Of a stretch of DNA of 64,000 nt, positions 18,771 to 26,517 are shown one piece after another. The DNA is from Bacillus tuaregi (GTDB lineage Bacteria; Bacillota; Bacilli; Bacillales; Cytobacillaceae), in contig NZ_LT629731.1 in assembly GCF_900104575.1 (NCBI RefSeq), positions 2,925,805 to 2,989,804 on the forward strand. Reading direction: 5' to 3'. A program made the translations under genes and the position numbers. Each line of letters starts with the position of its first letter. Position 1 is the stretch's first letter. The notes beneath the pieces are model-generated. The model saw only the letters and a list, made by a program, of their open reading frames with translations. It searched no databases and was not told the origin of the DNA.

Positions 18771-20276
18771 ATGAAAAACAGAAGTATTGTAACTCTATTA
18801 TACATTATGATTGTAATGCTACCGGTCTTAAGTATGAGCTTTTTTTATTCAAAAGAATTAAAGCAAAAAGACGAAGCAGAGCGAATTGATCATGCTAAAT
18901 GGGTAGCAAATATACATGAGGAGCATTGGAACACTTTAATTAGTGAATCAGTAACGATCATGGATATGCTTTCAGTCACTGCAGCATCCATTCAAGAGTA
19001 TCCCAACCAATTGGATGCTATTCTTTATAAGGCAAACCAGTCAGACCCTCGTTATGGTGGTATATATTTATTAGATGCAATGGGGAATGTAATCGCCGGT
19101 AATACCCTATTATTATCAGAACAAAATTTAGCTGCCCAGCCTTACATCCAAGAGGTGATTGCTTCGAAGGATACCATTATTTCAGACCAAAATGAAATAT
19201 TAACAAACGGGCAGAATGTGGTTGGTATTGCCAAACCTGTACTAAGCGATAATCAAAAACTGCTTTTTATTATCGTTGCTTACTTGAAGGTTGGCTACAT
19301 CCAAAATGTAACGGAAATGTTAACCCCTGAGGACCAATTCTTTATCACAAATTCAGATAATAAAAAAATTATGCGCGTAATTGGCAATGAAAGTATTAGC
19401 ATGACAGATAAATATTATTCCCTTCCAATTGAAAGAATTCCCTGGGAGATTCATGTTGTGATTCAGGAGGCTAATAAGCAGCTACTTCGTTGGAAAATGA
19501 TAAATTTCGCCTTAATGATTTTAGTAATATGCCATATCGTGTACCTTTTAACCTACTACCTTCTAAAGCGAAGACAAGTCATCAAGCAAAAAAAGGAAAA
19601 TGACCTTCACAAGCTCGAATTAGTTGGAACATTTGCGGCAAGTATTGCCCATGAAATACGAAATCCATTAACAGGAATAAAAGGACTTGTCCAATTATTA
19701 AGTGAAAAATACACATCAGAAAAAGACCTGACTTATTTTTCCGTAATAAACCAGGAGATTAATCGGATTAATGAAATTGTGAGCGAGTTTTTAGTTCTTG
19801 GAAAACCCTCCGTCATTAAGACGGAATCCACCAAAATAAACGAAATTCTAACAGAATTAGTACCGTTAATTGATTATGAAGCAAAACGATATCATCATGA
19901 ATGTAAATTTCTGATACCAGACAATCCCATTTTTGTTCATTGTTCTAAGGACCAAATGAAACAGGTCTTGTTAAATATTTGTAAAAATGCAATTGAATCC
20001 ATGCAAACAAGAGGACAGTTGACCATAAACCTTCAGTTAAAAAATAACGCATGTCAGCTTCTAATTTCTGATACGGGAATGGGCATTTCTGCTAAAGAGA
20101 TGAAAAAAATATTTAAACCTTTTTATACTTCAAAAGAGACCGGCACAGGCCTCGGACTTGTTGTCTGTAAAAGAATCATTGATTCCTTTGGGGGAGAAAT
20201 CACCTTTGATAGCAAAGTAAATAAAGGAACTACGGTTACAATATCTCTACCCGTAAGCGAAGCAACTCCCGATTGA
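18771..20276 (+). CDS. kinD: Sporulation-type histidine kinase, KinD-like
   Basis: 501-residue membrane sensor kinase. Span 1 at about 7-25, an extracellular dCache-like sensor to about 240 (ending in IPWEIHVVIQEANKQ), span 2 at about 243-265, then HisKA with GTFAASIAHEIRNPLTGIKG (phospho-His in AHEIRNP) and a HATPase with NICKNAIESM, DTGMGIS and TGTGLGLVVCKRII. There is no response regulator next door, which fits orphan kinases feeding the Spo0 phosphorelay. Length and position beside the MarR gene match B. subtilis KinD (506 aa). ATG 18771 has TTGGAG nine bases upstream. Confidence 0.85.
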   Translation: MKNRSIVTLLYIMIVMLPVLSMSFFYSKELKQKDEAERIDHAKWVANIHEEHWNTLISESVTIMDMLSVTAASIQEYPNQLDAILYKANQSDPRYGGIYLLDAMGNVIAGNTLLLSEQNLAAQPYIQEVIASKDTIISDQNEILTNGQNVVGIAKPVLSDNQKLLFIIVAYLKVGYIQNVTEMLTPEDQFFITNSDNKKIMRVIGNESISMTDKYYSLPIERIPWEIHVVIQEANKQLLRWKMINFALMILVICHIVYLLTYYLLKRRQVIKQKKENDLHKLELVGTFAASIAHEIRNPLTGIKGLVQLLSEKYTSEKDLTYFSVINQEINRINEIVSEFLVLGKPSVIKTESTKINEILTELVPLIDYEAKRYHHECKFLIPDNPIFVHCSKDQMKQVLLNICKNAIESMQTRGQLTINLQLKNNACQLLISDTGMGISAKEMKKIFKPFYTSKETGTGLGLVVCKRIIDSFGGEITFDSKVNKGTTVTISLPVSEATPD

Positions 20277-20330
20277 ATTAATGCAAAATGAGGGTAGAGA
20301 CTTAAATCTTGTGCACCTAACAAGAAAATA

Positions 20331-20372
20331 AAAAATAGCCGAAGGGTGTGAACACACCCTTCGGCTATTTTT
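20331..20372. terminator. Bidirectional terminator kinD / hemerythrin gene
   Basis: Nearly perfect stem of about 19 bp (AAAAATAGCCGAAGGGTGT with its complement) around GAAC, flanked by A and T runs between convergent genes. Confidence 0.93.
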
Positions 20373-20387
20373 TAATCATGATGAACA

Positions 20388-20903
20388 CTACATAGATAGT
20401 TTCTCGAATAATTCTTCTTTTTCAGTATCGCTAAATAGTCTTTCTCCCATCGGAAATAACACATTTTCCTCTTTCATAAAATGCGAGTTTAAAAGCGAAT
20501 GGGCCTCTTTAACCAGCGTAGCATGTGATACCATTTCCACATCGCTCAATAATAAAGCGGCCTTTGCTAGAAAGGCTTGAATTAATCCTTTAGCCTGCTC
20601 ATGCTCATACTCCATTACGGCAATAGGTCCACCGTTTTTTCCAATAAAGGTCTCTAGCATCGGGAAAAGAATCGTCTCTTCTTTTTCCGAATGGGCTTCA
20701 AGAGCCTTAAAAAAGACCACAACATTCTCAGTTAAGGCAGTAAAAACTTTCGCCTTCTCCACTTGATTCTCTAGGTGATGAACCATTTGAAGCAATTCGT
20801 CTAACTGCTCCCTTAAAGCATCATGGTCAGCAAGTAGCTTTACGAAGCCTTCACTATACTTCACTGGATCATTCCCCATCATAGAACTCATACAGCCTTC
20901 CAT
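20388..20903 (-). CDS. Hemerythrin domain protein
   Basis: 171 residues, four-helix hemerythrin (HHE) fold with the iron ligands in KLLADHDALREQ, AHSEKEETILFPMLE, YEHEQAKGL and HFMKEENVLFPMGE. Such proteins bind a di-iron centre and are used in oxygen/NO sensing or in repair of iron centres after nitrosative stress (Ric/ScdA-like); this one lacks the ScdA N-terminal domain. ATG 20903 is chosen over the in-frame start at 20921 because AAAGGGG lies eight bases upstream. A Crp/Fnr-type site precedes it (20984-20999), suggesting control by low oxygen or NO. Confidence 0.9.
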   Translation of the reverse strand: MEGCMSSMMGNDPVKYSEGFVKLLADHDALREQLDELLQMVHHLENQVEKAKVFTALTENVVVFFKALEAHSEKEETILFPMLETFIGKNGGPIAVMEYEHEQAKGLIQAFLAKAALLLSDVEMVSHATLVKEAHSLLNSHFMKEENVLFPMGERLFSDTEKEELFEKLSM

Positions 20904-20956
20904 TTCTATTACCCCTTTCATGGTTTAAAAATTTTCCTCTTTTTTATTGTAATTAC

Positions 20957-20999
20957 ACTATAAACAATCCTTTCAACTGCTGTAGTGATGGTTATCACA
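20957..20999 (-). promoter_or_regulatory. Crp/Fnr-activated promoter of the hemerythrin gene
   Basis: Minus strand: TGTGATAACCATCACT (20984-20999), 21 bases, then -10 TATAGT (20957-20962). The palindrome centre is 29.5 bases from the first base of the -10 (about -41.5). It equals the TGTGA-N6-TCACT consensus known for B. subtilis Fnr. Confidence 0.75.
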
Positions 21000-21044
21000 A
21001 TATAAATATCATGTAGATCAAACCATTGCTCATATTCTTTTATA

Positions 21045-21051
21045 TGTCGAA
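21045..21051 (+). promoter_or_regulatory. Possible Spo0A box before the Spo0E-like gene
   Basis: TGTCGAA, an exact 0A box (TGNCGAA), 131 bases upstream of the TTG start. A 7-mer occurs by chance fairly often, so support comes mainly from the sporulation-related target. Confidence 0.35.
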
Positions 21052-21181
21052 ACATTTTTTAAGTAAAAAAAATGTCTAATATTGCGATTCTATTTACAAT
21101 ATTAAAAATTATTGCAATAATTCAACAAGGGTAGTTTTTCCATATTTACTATGAGAAATTGTTGGGGCAGGAGGAAGTTCG

Positions 21182-21418
21182 TTGCAAGACAAGAAAAAGA
21201 CCATATTAGCTGAGATTCAGAAGAAACGAGAAAAGATGATAGAATTAGCTCATGAAAAGGGTCTAACTAATAATGATACCATTAAATGCAGCCAAGAATT
21301 AGATCAGCTCATATACCAATATCAATCTTCTTTTCGCAAAAACCGTCGGCAAAGAGGTGAAAGAAAAAGGAATATAAAATATATGTTGCTTTGGTCCAAA
21401 ATAGCCATTACCTCATAA
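21182..21418 (+). CDS. Spo0E-like aspartyl-phosphate phosphatase
   Basis: 78 residues. The family dephosphorylates Spo0A~P and so restrains sporulation. The hallmark motif is SQELDQLIYQYQ, after a first helix ILAEIQKKREKMIELAHEKG; the C-terminal tail is basic (RKNRRQRGERKRN) and longer than in small Spo0E relatives such as YnzD. TTG 21182 has AGGAGG seven bases upstream. Which Spo0E paralogue it is cannot be decided. A terminator at 21461 separates it from the convergent oxidoreductase. Confidence 0.88.
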   Translation: MQDKKKTILAEIQKKREKMIELAHEKGLTNNDTIKCSQELDQLIYQYQSSFRKNRRQRGERKRNIKYMLLWSKIAITS

Positions 21419-21460
21419 TCTAAAAGTATTCCCCCACTATTTATAAGATTTCATCCAAAT

Positions 21461-21507
21461 AAAAAGTCGAGATACTGTGTATCATTACCAGAATCTCGAC
21501 TTTTTTT
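21461..21507. terminator. Bidirectional terminator
   Basis: AAAAAGTCGAGAT ... ATCTCGACTTTTTTT, 13-bp stem with a 19-base loop, between the convergent Spo0E-like and alpha-beta oxidoreductase genes. Confidence 0.85.
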
Positions 21508-21518
21508 AGTTTACTGCA

Positions 21519-23813
21519 TTATAGAAGCGGATTTTCGTGCTTAGCTTTAAGAATTTGCCATCTTCTTTCAATTTCTGCTTCGAAATCTAATAAAATAGGC
21601 TTGTTCTCTTCTTTTAATAAATGCTTTGTCTTACCCATATAGTTAAGCCAATCAGAAACCGGAATACGTTTCTTTTTTGCTTCTGGATCATACGTAATCG
21701 TTGTTTCACCCTGCTCGACCTCGTAAAGCGGGAAAAAGCATGAATTCACGGCTGCCCCGACAATTTTTTCTCCATCCTTGTCATTTGATTTCCAGTTTAA
21801 CGGACAAGCAATTAAAATTTTCCCGTATACAGTACCAACATTTTTGGCATACCATTGTGCCTTTGCGGCTTTTTTCACAAGATCTTGTGGGAATGCTTCT
21901 GTGCCTGTAAAGACATACGGAATATTGGTTGATGCCATGATTTGTGCCGTATCTTTATGATGGAATTTCTTCCCTTTTTGCGCACGCCCAACATTCGTTG
22001 TACTTGTCATATGACCTAATGGAGTTGAATAGGACATTTGTGAGCCTGTATTCATATAGCCTTCGTTATCATACTCTAACATTATTAAATGATGACCGCG
22101 AAGTGCTGTTCCGATAGCAGATCCCATCCCAATATCCATACCACCGTCTCCGGAAATCATCACAAATGTGGCATCATCTGATACCTCAATTTCGCCTCTG
22201 CGTTTCAATTCAAGGAAAGCATCCACTGTACCAGACAATGTGGCCGCACCATTTTGGAACAGATTATGAATCATGGTCTGTTTATGGGAAGTATAAGGAT
22301 AAGCAGTGGTTGTTACATAAGCACAACCAGTTTGGTAAAGAACGACTACGTCACCTTCAATTCCTTTAAAGAACAGCTCTAATCCGCCAAAAATCCCGCA
22401 GCCTGGACATGCACCATGACCTGAACCAAGACGTTTAGGCTTTGAGGTTAATGCACGTAATGGCGGAATTTTCACTTTTAATTTATGTGTTTCTTCATCC
22501 TGAGTTACTTCAATTAATCCAGAATGATAAATATCACCATGCTGTGGCTCAATAACCGGCTTTAGAGCCTTATCTGGATTACCTGGAACTACCCCATAGT
22601 AATCAAATGGTTTTTCTGCATTACCTTTTTCGACTGCATCGATGGCTAATTTAAAGAATTCCTCTGCATCATCAGCATAGAAATCAGTACCACCAAGACC
22701 AAATACTCTGCTAATGACAATCGTATGATTATCCGGGTCAGATTGAAGAGCTGATTTAATTTCATGTGTAAGATTGGCTCCATGACCGCCATATGAATCT
22801 GCACGCTCACCAATTAGTAATCCTTTTACATTCTTCAACGCTTCACGAATGGTTTTTTCAGGGAATGGACGGATTATATTCGGACTGATAACACCAGCTT
22901 TTATTCCTTGAGCACGTAATTTGTCCACAACGTCTTTTGCTGATTCTGCCGCAGAGTTCAATAAGAAAACGGCCACTTCAGCATCATCCATGTGATATAA
23001 ATCAAGAACCGGATAGTCACGGCCAGATATTTTTGCATATTCACTAGCAACTTCTTCATATACTTCTGCTACGGCATACATCGCTTCAGATTGTTGGTAA
23101 TGGTTGTTCATTAAGTTTGGACCATCCATATGTGCACCAATTGTCACAGGAAGCTTTGGATCACGAGCAAAGTTGTAGTCTAATGCAGGCTCACCGACAA
23201 AACGTTGTACGACTTTACGGTCTGTAAAATAGTTTACTTTTCTCTTCTGATGGGATGTCCAAAATCCGTCAAAAGCAACAATAACCGGTAAACGGACTTT
23301 CGCATGCTCAGCAATTTTTAATGCCATAATATTCATATCATAAACAGCTTGGGGTGTCCTAGCTAGTAAAATTGGCCAACCTGCATTTAATGCAAAGTAA
23401 AGGTCTGAGTGGTCCCCACGAATATCAAGTGGACCGCTGACAGATCTTGTTACTAAATTCAACACCATTGGAAATCTTGTCCCTGCTTGTACAGGCAGTT
23501 GTTCCAACATGTACATTAAACCGTTTGCACTTGTTGCATTAAATACACGGGCCCCCGTTACAGCAGCACCATAACAAATACCTGCAGAACCATGTTCACC
23601 ATCAGCAGCAATCAACTGAATATCATGTTCTCCCCTTGCCTTCATCTGATCCAAATACTGGGCCACTTCTGTTGAAGGTGTAATTGGGAAATACCCCATA
23701 ATATGGTAATTAATATGTGCAGCCGCCATAGCCGCCATTTCATTTCCTGATTCAAATGTTGTGGTTTGTGCAGCATATTGATTTACTTTTAATTCTTCTT
23801 CTTTAATAGCCAT
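21519..23813 (-). CDS. 2-oxoacid:ferredoxin oxidoreductase, fused alpha-beta subunit
   Basis: 764 residues. Residues about 20-400 are PorA-like (YFPITPSTEVAQYL, FNATSANGLMYMLEQLPVQA, SGPLDIRGDHSDLYFA). Residues about 455-740 are PorB-like: CPGCGIFGG, the thiamine diphosphate motif SGDGGMDIGMGSAIG...NEGYMNTG and TIPY-like NIPYVFTG. Together with the upstream gamma-delta gene it should decarboxylate a 2-oxoacid (pyruvate or a branched-chain acid) to the acyl-CoA and reduce ferredoxin. ATG 23813 is preferred over GTG 23816: its A is shared with the upstream TGA, and a run of seven G lies 7 bases before it. The substrate is unknown. Confidence 0.9.
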   Translation of the reverse strand: MAIKEEELKVNQYAAQTTTFESGNEMAAMAAAHINYHIMGYFPITPSTEVAQYLDQMKARGEHDIQLIAADGEHGSAGICYGAAVTGARVFNATSANGLMYMLEQLPVQAGTRFPMVLNLVTRSVSGPLDIRGDHSDLYFALNAGWPILLARTPQAVYDMNIMALKIAEHAKVRLPVIVAFDGFWTSHQKRKVNYFTDRKVVQRFVGEPALDYNFARDPKLPVTIGAHMDGPNLMNNHYQQSEAMYAVAEVYEEVASEYAKISGRDYPVLDLYHMDDAEVAVFLLNSAAESAKDVVDKLRAQGIKAGVISPNIIRPFPEKTIREALKNVKGLLIGERADSYGGHGANLTHEIKSALQSDPDNHTIVISRVFGLGGTDFYADDAEEFFKLAIDAVEKGNAEKPFDYYGVVPGNPDKALKPVIEPQHGDIYHSGLIEVTQDEETHKLKVKIPPLRALTSKPKRLGSGHGACPGCGIFGGLELFFKGIEGDVVVLYQTGCAYVTTTAYPYTSHKQTMIHNLFQNGAATLSGTVDAFLELKRRGEIEVSDDATFVMISGDGGMDIGMGSAIGTALRGHHLIMLEYDNEGYMNTGSQMSYSTPLGHMTSTTNVGRAQKGKKFHHKDTAQIMASTNIPYVFTGTEAFPQDLVKKAAKAQWYAKNVGTVYGKILIACPLNWKSNDKDGEKIVGAAVNSCFFPLYEVEQGETTITYDPEAKKKRIPVSDWLNYMGKTKHLLKEENKPILLDFEAEIERRWQILKAKHENPLL

Positions 23814-24826
23814 CACATTACCCCCCCAGTAACATATGGAAAGTTATGCTTCACACGGTTTTCATCTGCATAACCGATTGTTTCTCGTAATTCTCTTAAA
23901 GCTGTTGTCGGACATGCTTCCACACATTTCAAGCAGCCTTTACAATATTGATAATCAATCCCCTTAAGGAACATTTGCTTACGTCCACGCTTATCCTCGC
24001 CAGCTTCCCAAACAAAACAAAAATCAGGACAAACAGTATCACATTGAGCACAGTTAATACATTCATCTTTAATAAACTCCGGTAAAAACCCTTGTCTTGA
24101 ACCACTTAAATCTTTAAAGATACTATTTGCCTGTGCGGTGACTACACCACCAAGTGCCTGTGTTTCATATCCATGTGGTGTGGTTGGGCGTGTAAATACT
24201 CTGTTTTTGGCGTCTTCGGGTGTTTCAATTGTTTTAAACCGAACCTCGTTATAGCCTCTATCAAATGTACGAATATTGGGTTCAACCAAATGCGGATATT
24301 TCTTTTCAAATGTTTTACGAATCACTTGACGCATATCATCTGGGTTTAAGAAATCACAAATTTTGAATAGTGCACCAAGCATCGCTGTATTAACTTTTGT
24401 TTTCTCTTCAACAGAGATACTCAAAGCATCAACAATAGCTAATGTTCCATACTCTAATTTCAAATCTTTTTTTACCTCATGAAAATCTCTTGTTGAGTTG
24501 ACAAGCACAATACCATCAGGTACTAATCCGCTTACAACATCAACCGTTTTATATAACGCCTCGTGAAATACACCGACTACATGAGGCTCCTCAATTGGGC
24601 TGTGGTCACGGATTTCTACATCAGGATCACAATAACGAATAAAGCTCTTAACGGGTGAGCCCTTTTTTTCTGAACCATAGGAAGCAAAGTTCGACCCGTT
24701 TAAACCGAGACCAAGTACTCCGGCTTCTGCTAGCATTTTACCAGCCAAATTCGCACCCAATCCCCCGATGGATTCTAAGCGAATTTCAAAAAAACCTAAC
24801 TCATTCTTTTTTGGCAAAATAGACAT
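23813..24826 (-). CDS. 2-oxoacid:ferredoxin oxidoreductase, fused gamma-delta subunit
   Basis: 337 residues. Residues about 8-190 are PorG-like (FFEIRLESIGGLGANLAGKM, NFASYGSEKKGSPVKSFIRY). Residues about 255-320 are PorD-like, with two [4Fe-4S] motifs, CINCAQCDTVCP and CKGCLKCVEACP. The delta part passes electrons to an external ferredoxin. An upstream in-frame ATG (24856) is rejected because GGAGGGG lies seven bases before ATG 24826. It is the first gene of a two-gene operon, behind a Crp/Fnr-type promoter and a long structured leader, so anaerobic expression is likely. Confidence 0.9.
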   Translation of the reverse strand: MSILPKKNELGFFEIRLESIGGLGANLAGKMLAEAGVLGLGLNGSNFASYGSEKKGSPVKSFIRYCDPDVEIRDHSPIEEPHVVGVFHEALYKTVDVVSGLVPDGIVLVNSTRDFHEVKKDLKLEYGTLAIVDALSISVEEKTKVNTAMLGALFKICDFLNPDDMRQVIRKTFEKKYPHLVEPNIRTFDRGYNEVRFKTIETPEDAKNRVFTRPTTPHGYETQALGGVVTAQANSIFKDLSGSRQGFLPEFIKDECINCAQCDTVCPDFCFVWEAGEDKRGRKQMFLKGIDYQYCKGCLKCVEACPTTALRELRETIGYADENRVKHNFPYVTGGVM

Positions 24827-24854
24827 TACGTATCCCCTCCCATTACAAAATGGC

Positions 24855-24949
24855 AAGACAGCGGATTCAATTGAATCCAGTCTGCCTTTTGCACAGACTA
24901 TATAAAGACAGTCCCCTGTCTTTCCACTTGATAGCTATTTTCAAAGCTA
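24855..24949 (-). promoter_or_regulatory. Structured 5' leader of the oxidoreductase operon
   Basis: Four inverted repeats in a row: TAGCT/AGCTA (24932-24949), AAAGACAG/CTGTCTTT (24904-24923), AGTCTG/CAGACT (24879-24899) and the perfect palindrome GGATTCAATTGAATCC (24863-24878). A second CTGTCTT copy (minus strand, 24855-24861) could pair with AAAGACAG instead, giving an alternative fold. No known riboswitch class is recognised. Confidence 0.5.
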
Positions 24950-24975
24950 ACAATTGGCTCAATCTACCAAGTTTA

Positions 24976-25018
24976 ATTCTAAGTGAATTTTTTTACTTTA
25001 GCTGTGACAAATATCATT
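24976..25018 (-). promoter_or_regulatory. Crp/Fnr-activated promoter of the oxidoreductase operon
   Basis: Minus strand: AATGATATTTGTCACA (25003-25018), 21 bases, then -10 TAGAAT (24976-24981). One perfect half-site (TCACA) and one imperfect (AATGA). Spacing is identical to the hemerythrin and hcp promoters. Predicted start near 24969 gives a leader of about 140 bases. Confidence 0.65.
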
Positions 25019-25262
25019 AAATAAAAAGCAGTTTTAATACAATCTTTTCATTATATAACAGGTAAATGATGTTTATATGACAGTTTGAAGCCAAGTTTAT
25101 AAGTATGTTAAAAATCGTTGTTTTAATAGTTTTATCCTTTGCTATGTGAGAAAATTTGTATAGACTTTTCCAATTATATGGATTTACTATTGTCTATCTC
25201 TTGGTCTATTATGAATGCAGGTCATTAATTTTGTTTTACCTAATGGGGGATTTGATAACTTT

Positions 25263-26306
25263 ATGAAACAACGTGAATATTATTTCGATAATGCCAAGTT
25301 TATCTTAATTTTCTTTGTTGTATTTGGCCATTTATTAAGAACCTTTATTGAAGAAAACGAGGTGATCTATTCATTATATAAGGTCATTTACACCTTCCAT
25401 ATGCCCGCATTTATCTTAGTTTCTGGTTTCTTTGCCAAAAGCTTTAGAAAAAAGGGCTATGTAATCAAAGTAGCTAAAAAGCTGATTGTACCTTATCTCG
25501 TTTTTCAAACGATTTATTCTTTTTTTTACTATTTTCTTTATCACAAGCCACAGATTACCATCGATCCACTTGATCCACATTGGTCACTGTGGTTTTTAAT
25601 CAGTTTATTCTTTTGGAATATCATGCTGTATGGAGTTGCACGCTTTCACTGGAAGTATTCCTTAACGATTACGCTCATGGCTGCACTCTTCATTGGTTTT
25701 TTTGATTCGATTTCTAATTATTTAAGTTTATCAAGAACTTTTGTGTTTTTCCCATTATTTTTACTAGGCTATTATTTGAAAAAGGAACATTTCTATCATT
25801 TATTAAATGGTAAATTGAGAATGGCAGCTGGAGTCATTTTCCTTTTGGTTCTTGTCGGCTTTTACCTTTTCCCTAACCTGGATTATGAATGGTTATTAGG
25901 ATCAAAGCCATATGCTGAAATGGGTGTTGACTCTTTTACCGCTATGTTTACTAGGCTTGGTGTTTATGGCTTAAGTATTATTATGATGGCCTGTTTTTTT
26001 GCGCTCGTTCCGACGAAACGGTATTTTTTCACCAATTTGGGCAGAAACTCACTATATGTGTATTTGCTACATGGGTTTTTCATCCGTTTATTCCGGGTAA
26101 GCGAGGTCAAAAATTACTTTTCAGACGTCGAAAGCTTTTTACTGCTAGCAGTCATTTCACTTTCATTAACCTTAGTGTTATCAAGTAAAACCATTACATC
26201 GTTTGCTCAGCCCTTAATTGAATTAAAAGTATCGAACACAAAAGAACTAATCATGAAGCTATTATGGTATGTGAGATTTTATCGAACTAAACGTTGGAAC
26301 CATTAA
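25263..26306 (+). CDS. Acyltransferase 3 family membrane protein (YkrP-like)
   Basis: 347 residues with about ten membrane spans, acyltransferase-3 (OafA/NolL) family: YYFDNAKFILIFFVVFGHLLRTF holds the conserved His/Arg of the first helix, TFHMPAFILVSGFFAK and LIVPYLVFQ follow, and LYVYLLHGFFIRLFR is near the end. Such proteins O-acylate cell-surface sugars using membrane-delivered acyl groups. B. subtilis YkrP is a similar-length relative. An ATG at 25215 has no ribosome site; ATG 25263 follows GGGGGA at a rather long distance (12 bases), so the start is less certain than usual. Confidence 0.8.
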   Translation: MKQREYYFDNAKFILIFFVVFGHLLRTFIEENEVIYSLYKVIYTFHMPAFILVSGFFAKSFRKKGYVIKVAKKLIVPYLVFQTIYSFFYYFLYHKPQITIDPLDPHWSLWFLISLFFWNIMLYGVARFHWKYSLTITLMAALFIGFFDSISNYLSLSRTFVFFPLFLLGYYLKKEHFYHLLNGKLRMAAGVIFLLVLVGFYLFPNLDYEWLLGSKPYAEMGVDSFTAMFTRLGVYGLSIIMMACFFALVPTKRYFFTNLGRNSLYVYLLHGFFIRLFRVSEVKNYFSDVESFLLLAVISLSLTLVLSSKTITSFAQPLIELKVSNTKELIMKLLWYVRFYRTKRWNH

Positions 26307-26327
26307 ATATTATTAGATATTGACCTT

Positions 26328-26369
26328 ACAGAAAAGAAACTGTTTAAGCTTAGACAGTTTCTTTTCTGT
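26328..26369. terminator. Terminator after the acyltransferase gene
   Basis: 16-bp perfect stem ACAGAAAAGAAACTGT/ACAGTTTCTTTTCTGT around a 10-base loop. Confidence 0.9.
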
Positions 26370-26517
26370 ATATCTGGTGCTTTATTGTAATGCTCTGCCC
26401 ATTTCATATACAATGAAGAGAAGTGGAAGGAATATCTCAATTGGTTTGCTTCCAAAATAACATCGATACATAATCAGCATCAGGAAGATTTGATTGAGTA
26501 GAAGGAGTTAAATAGGA

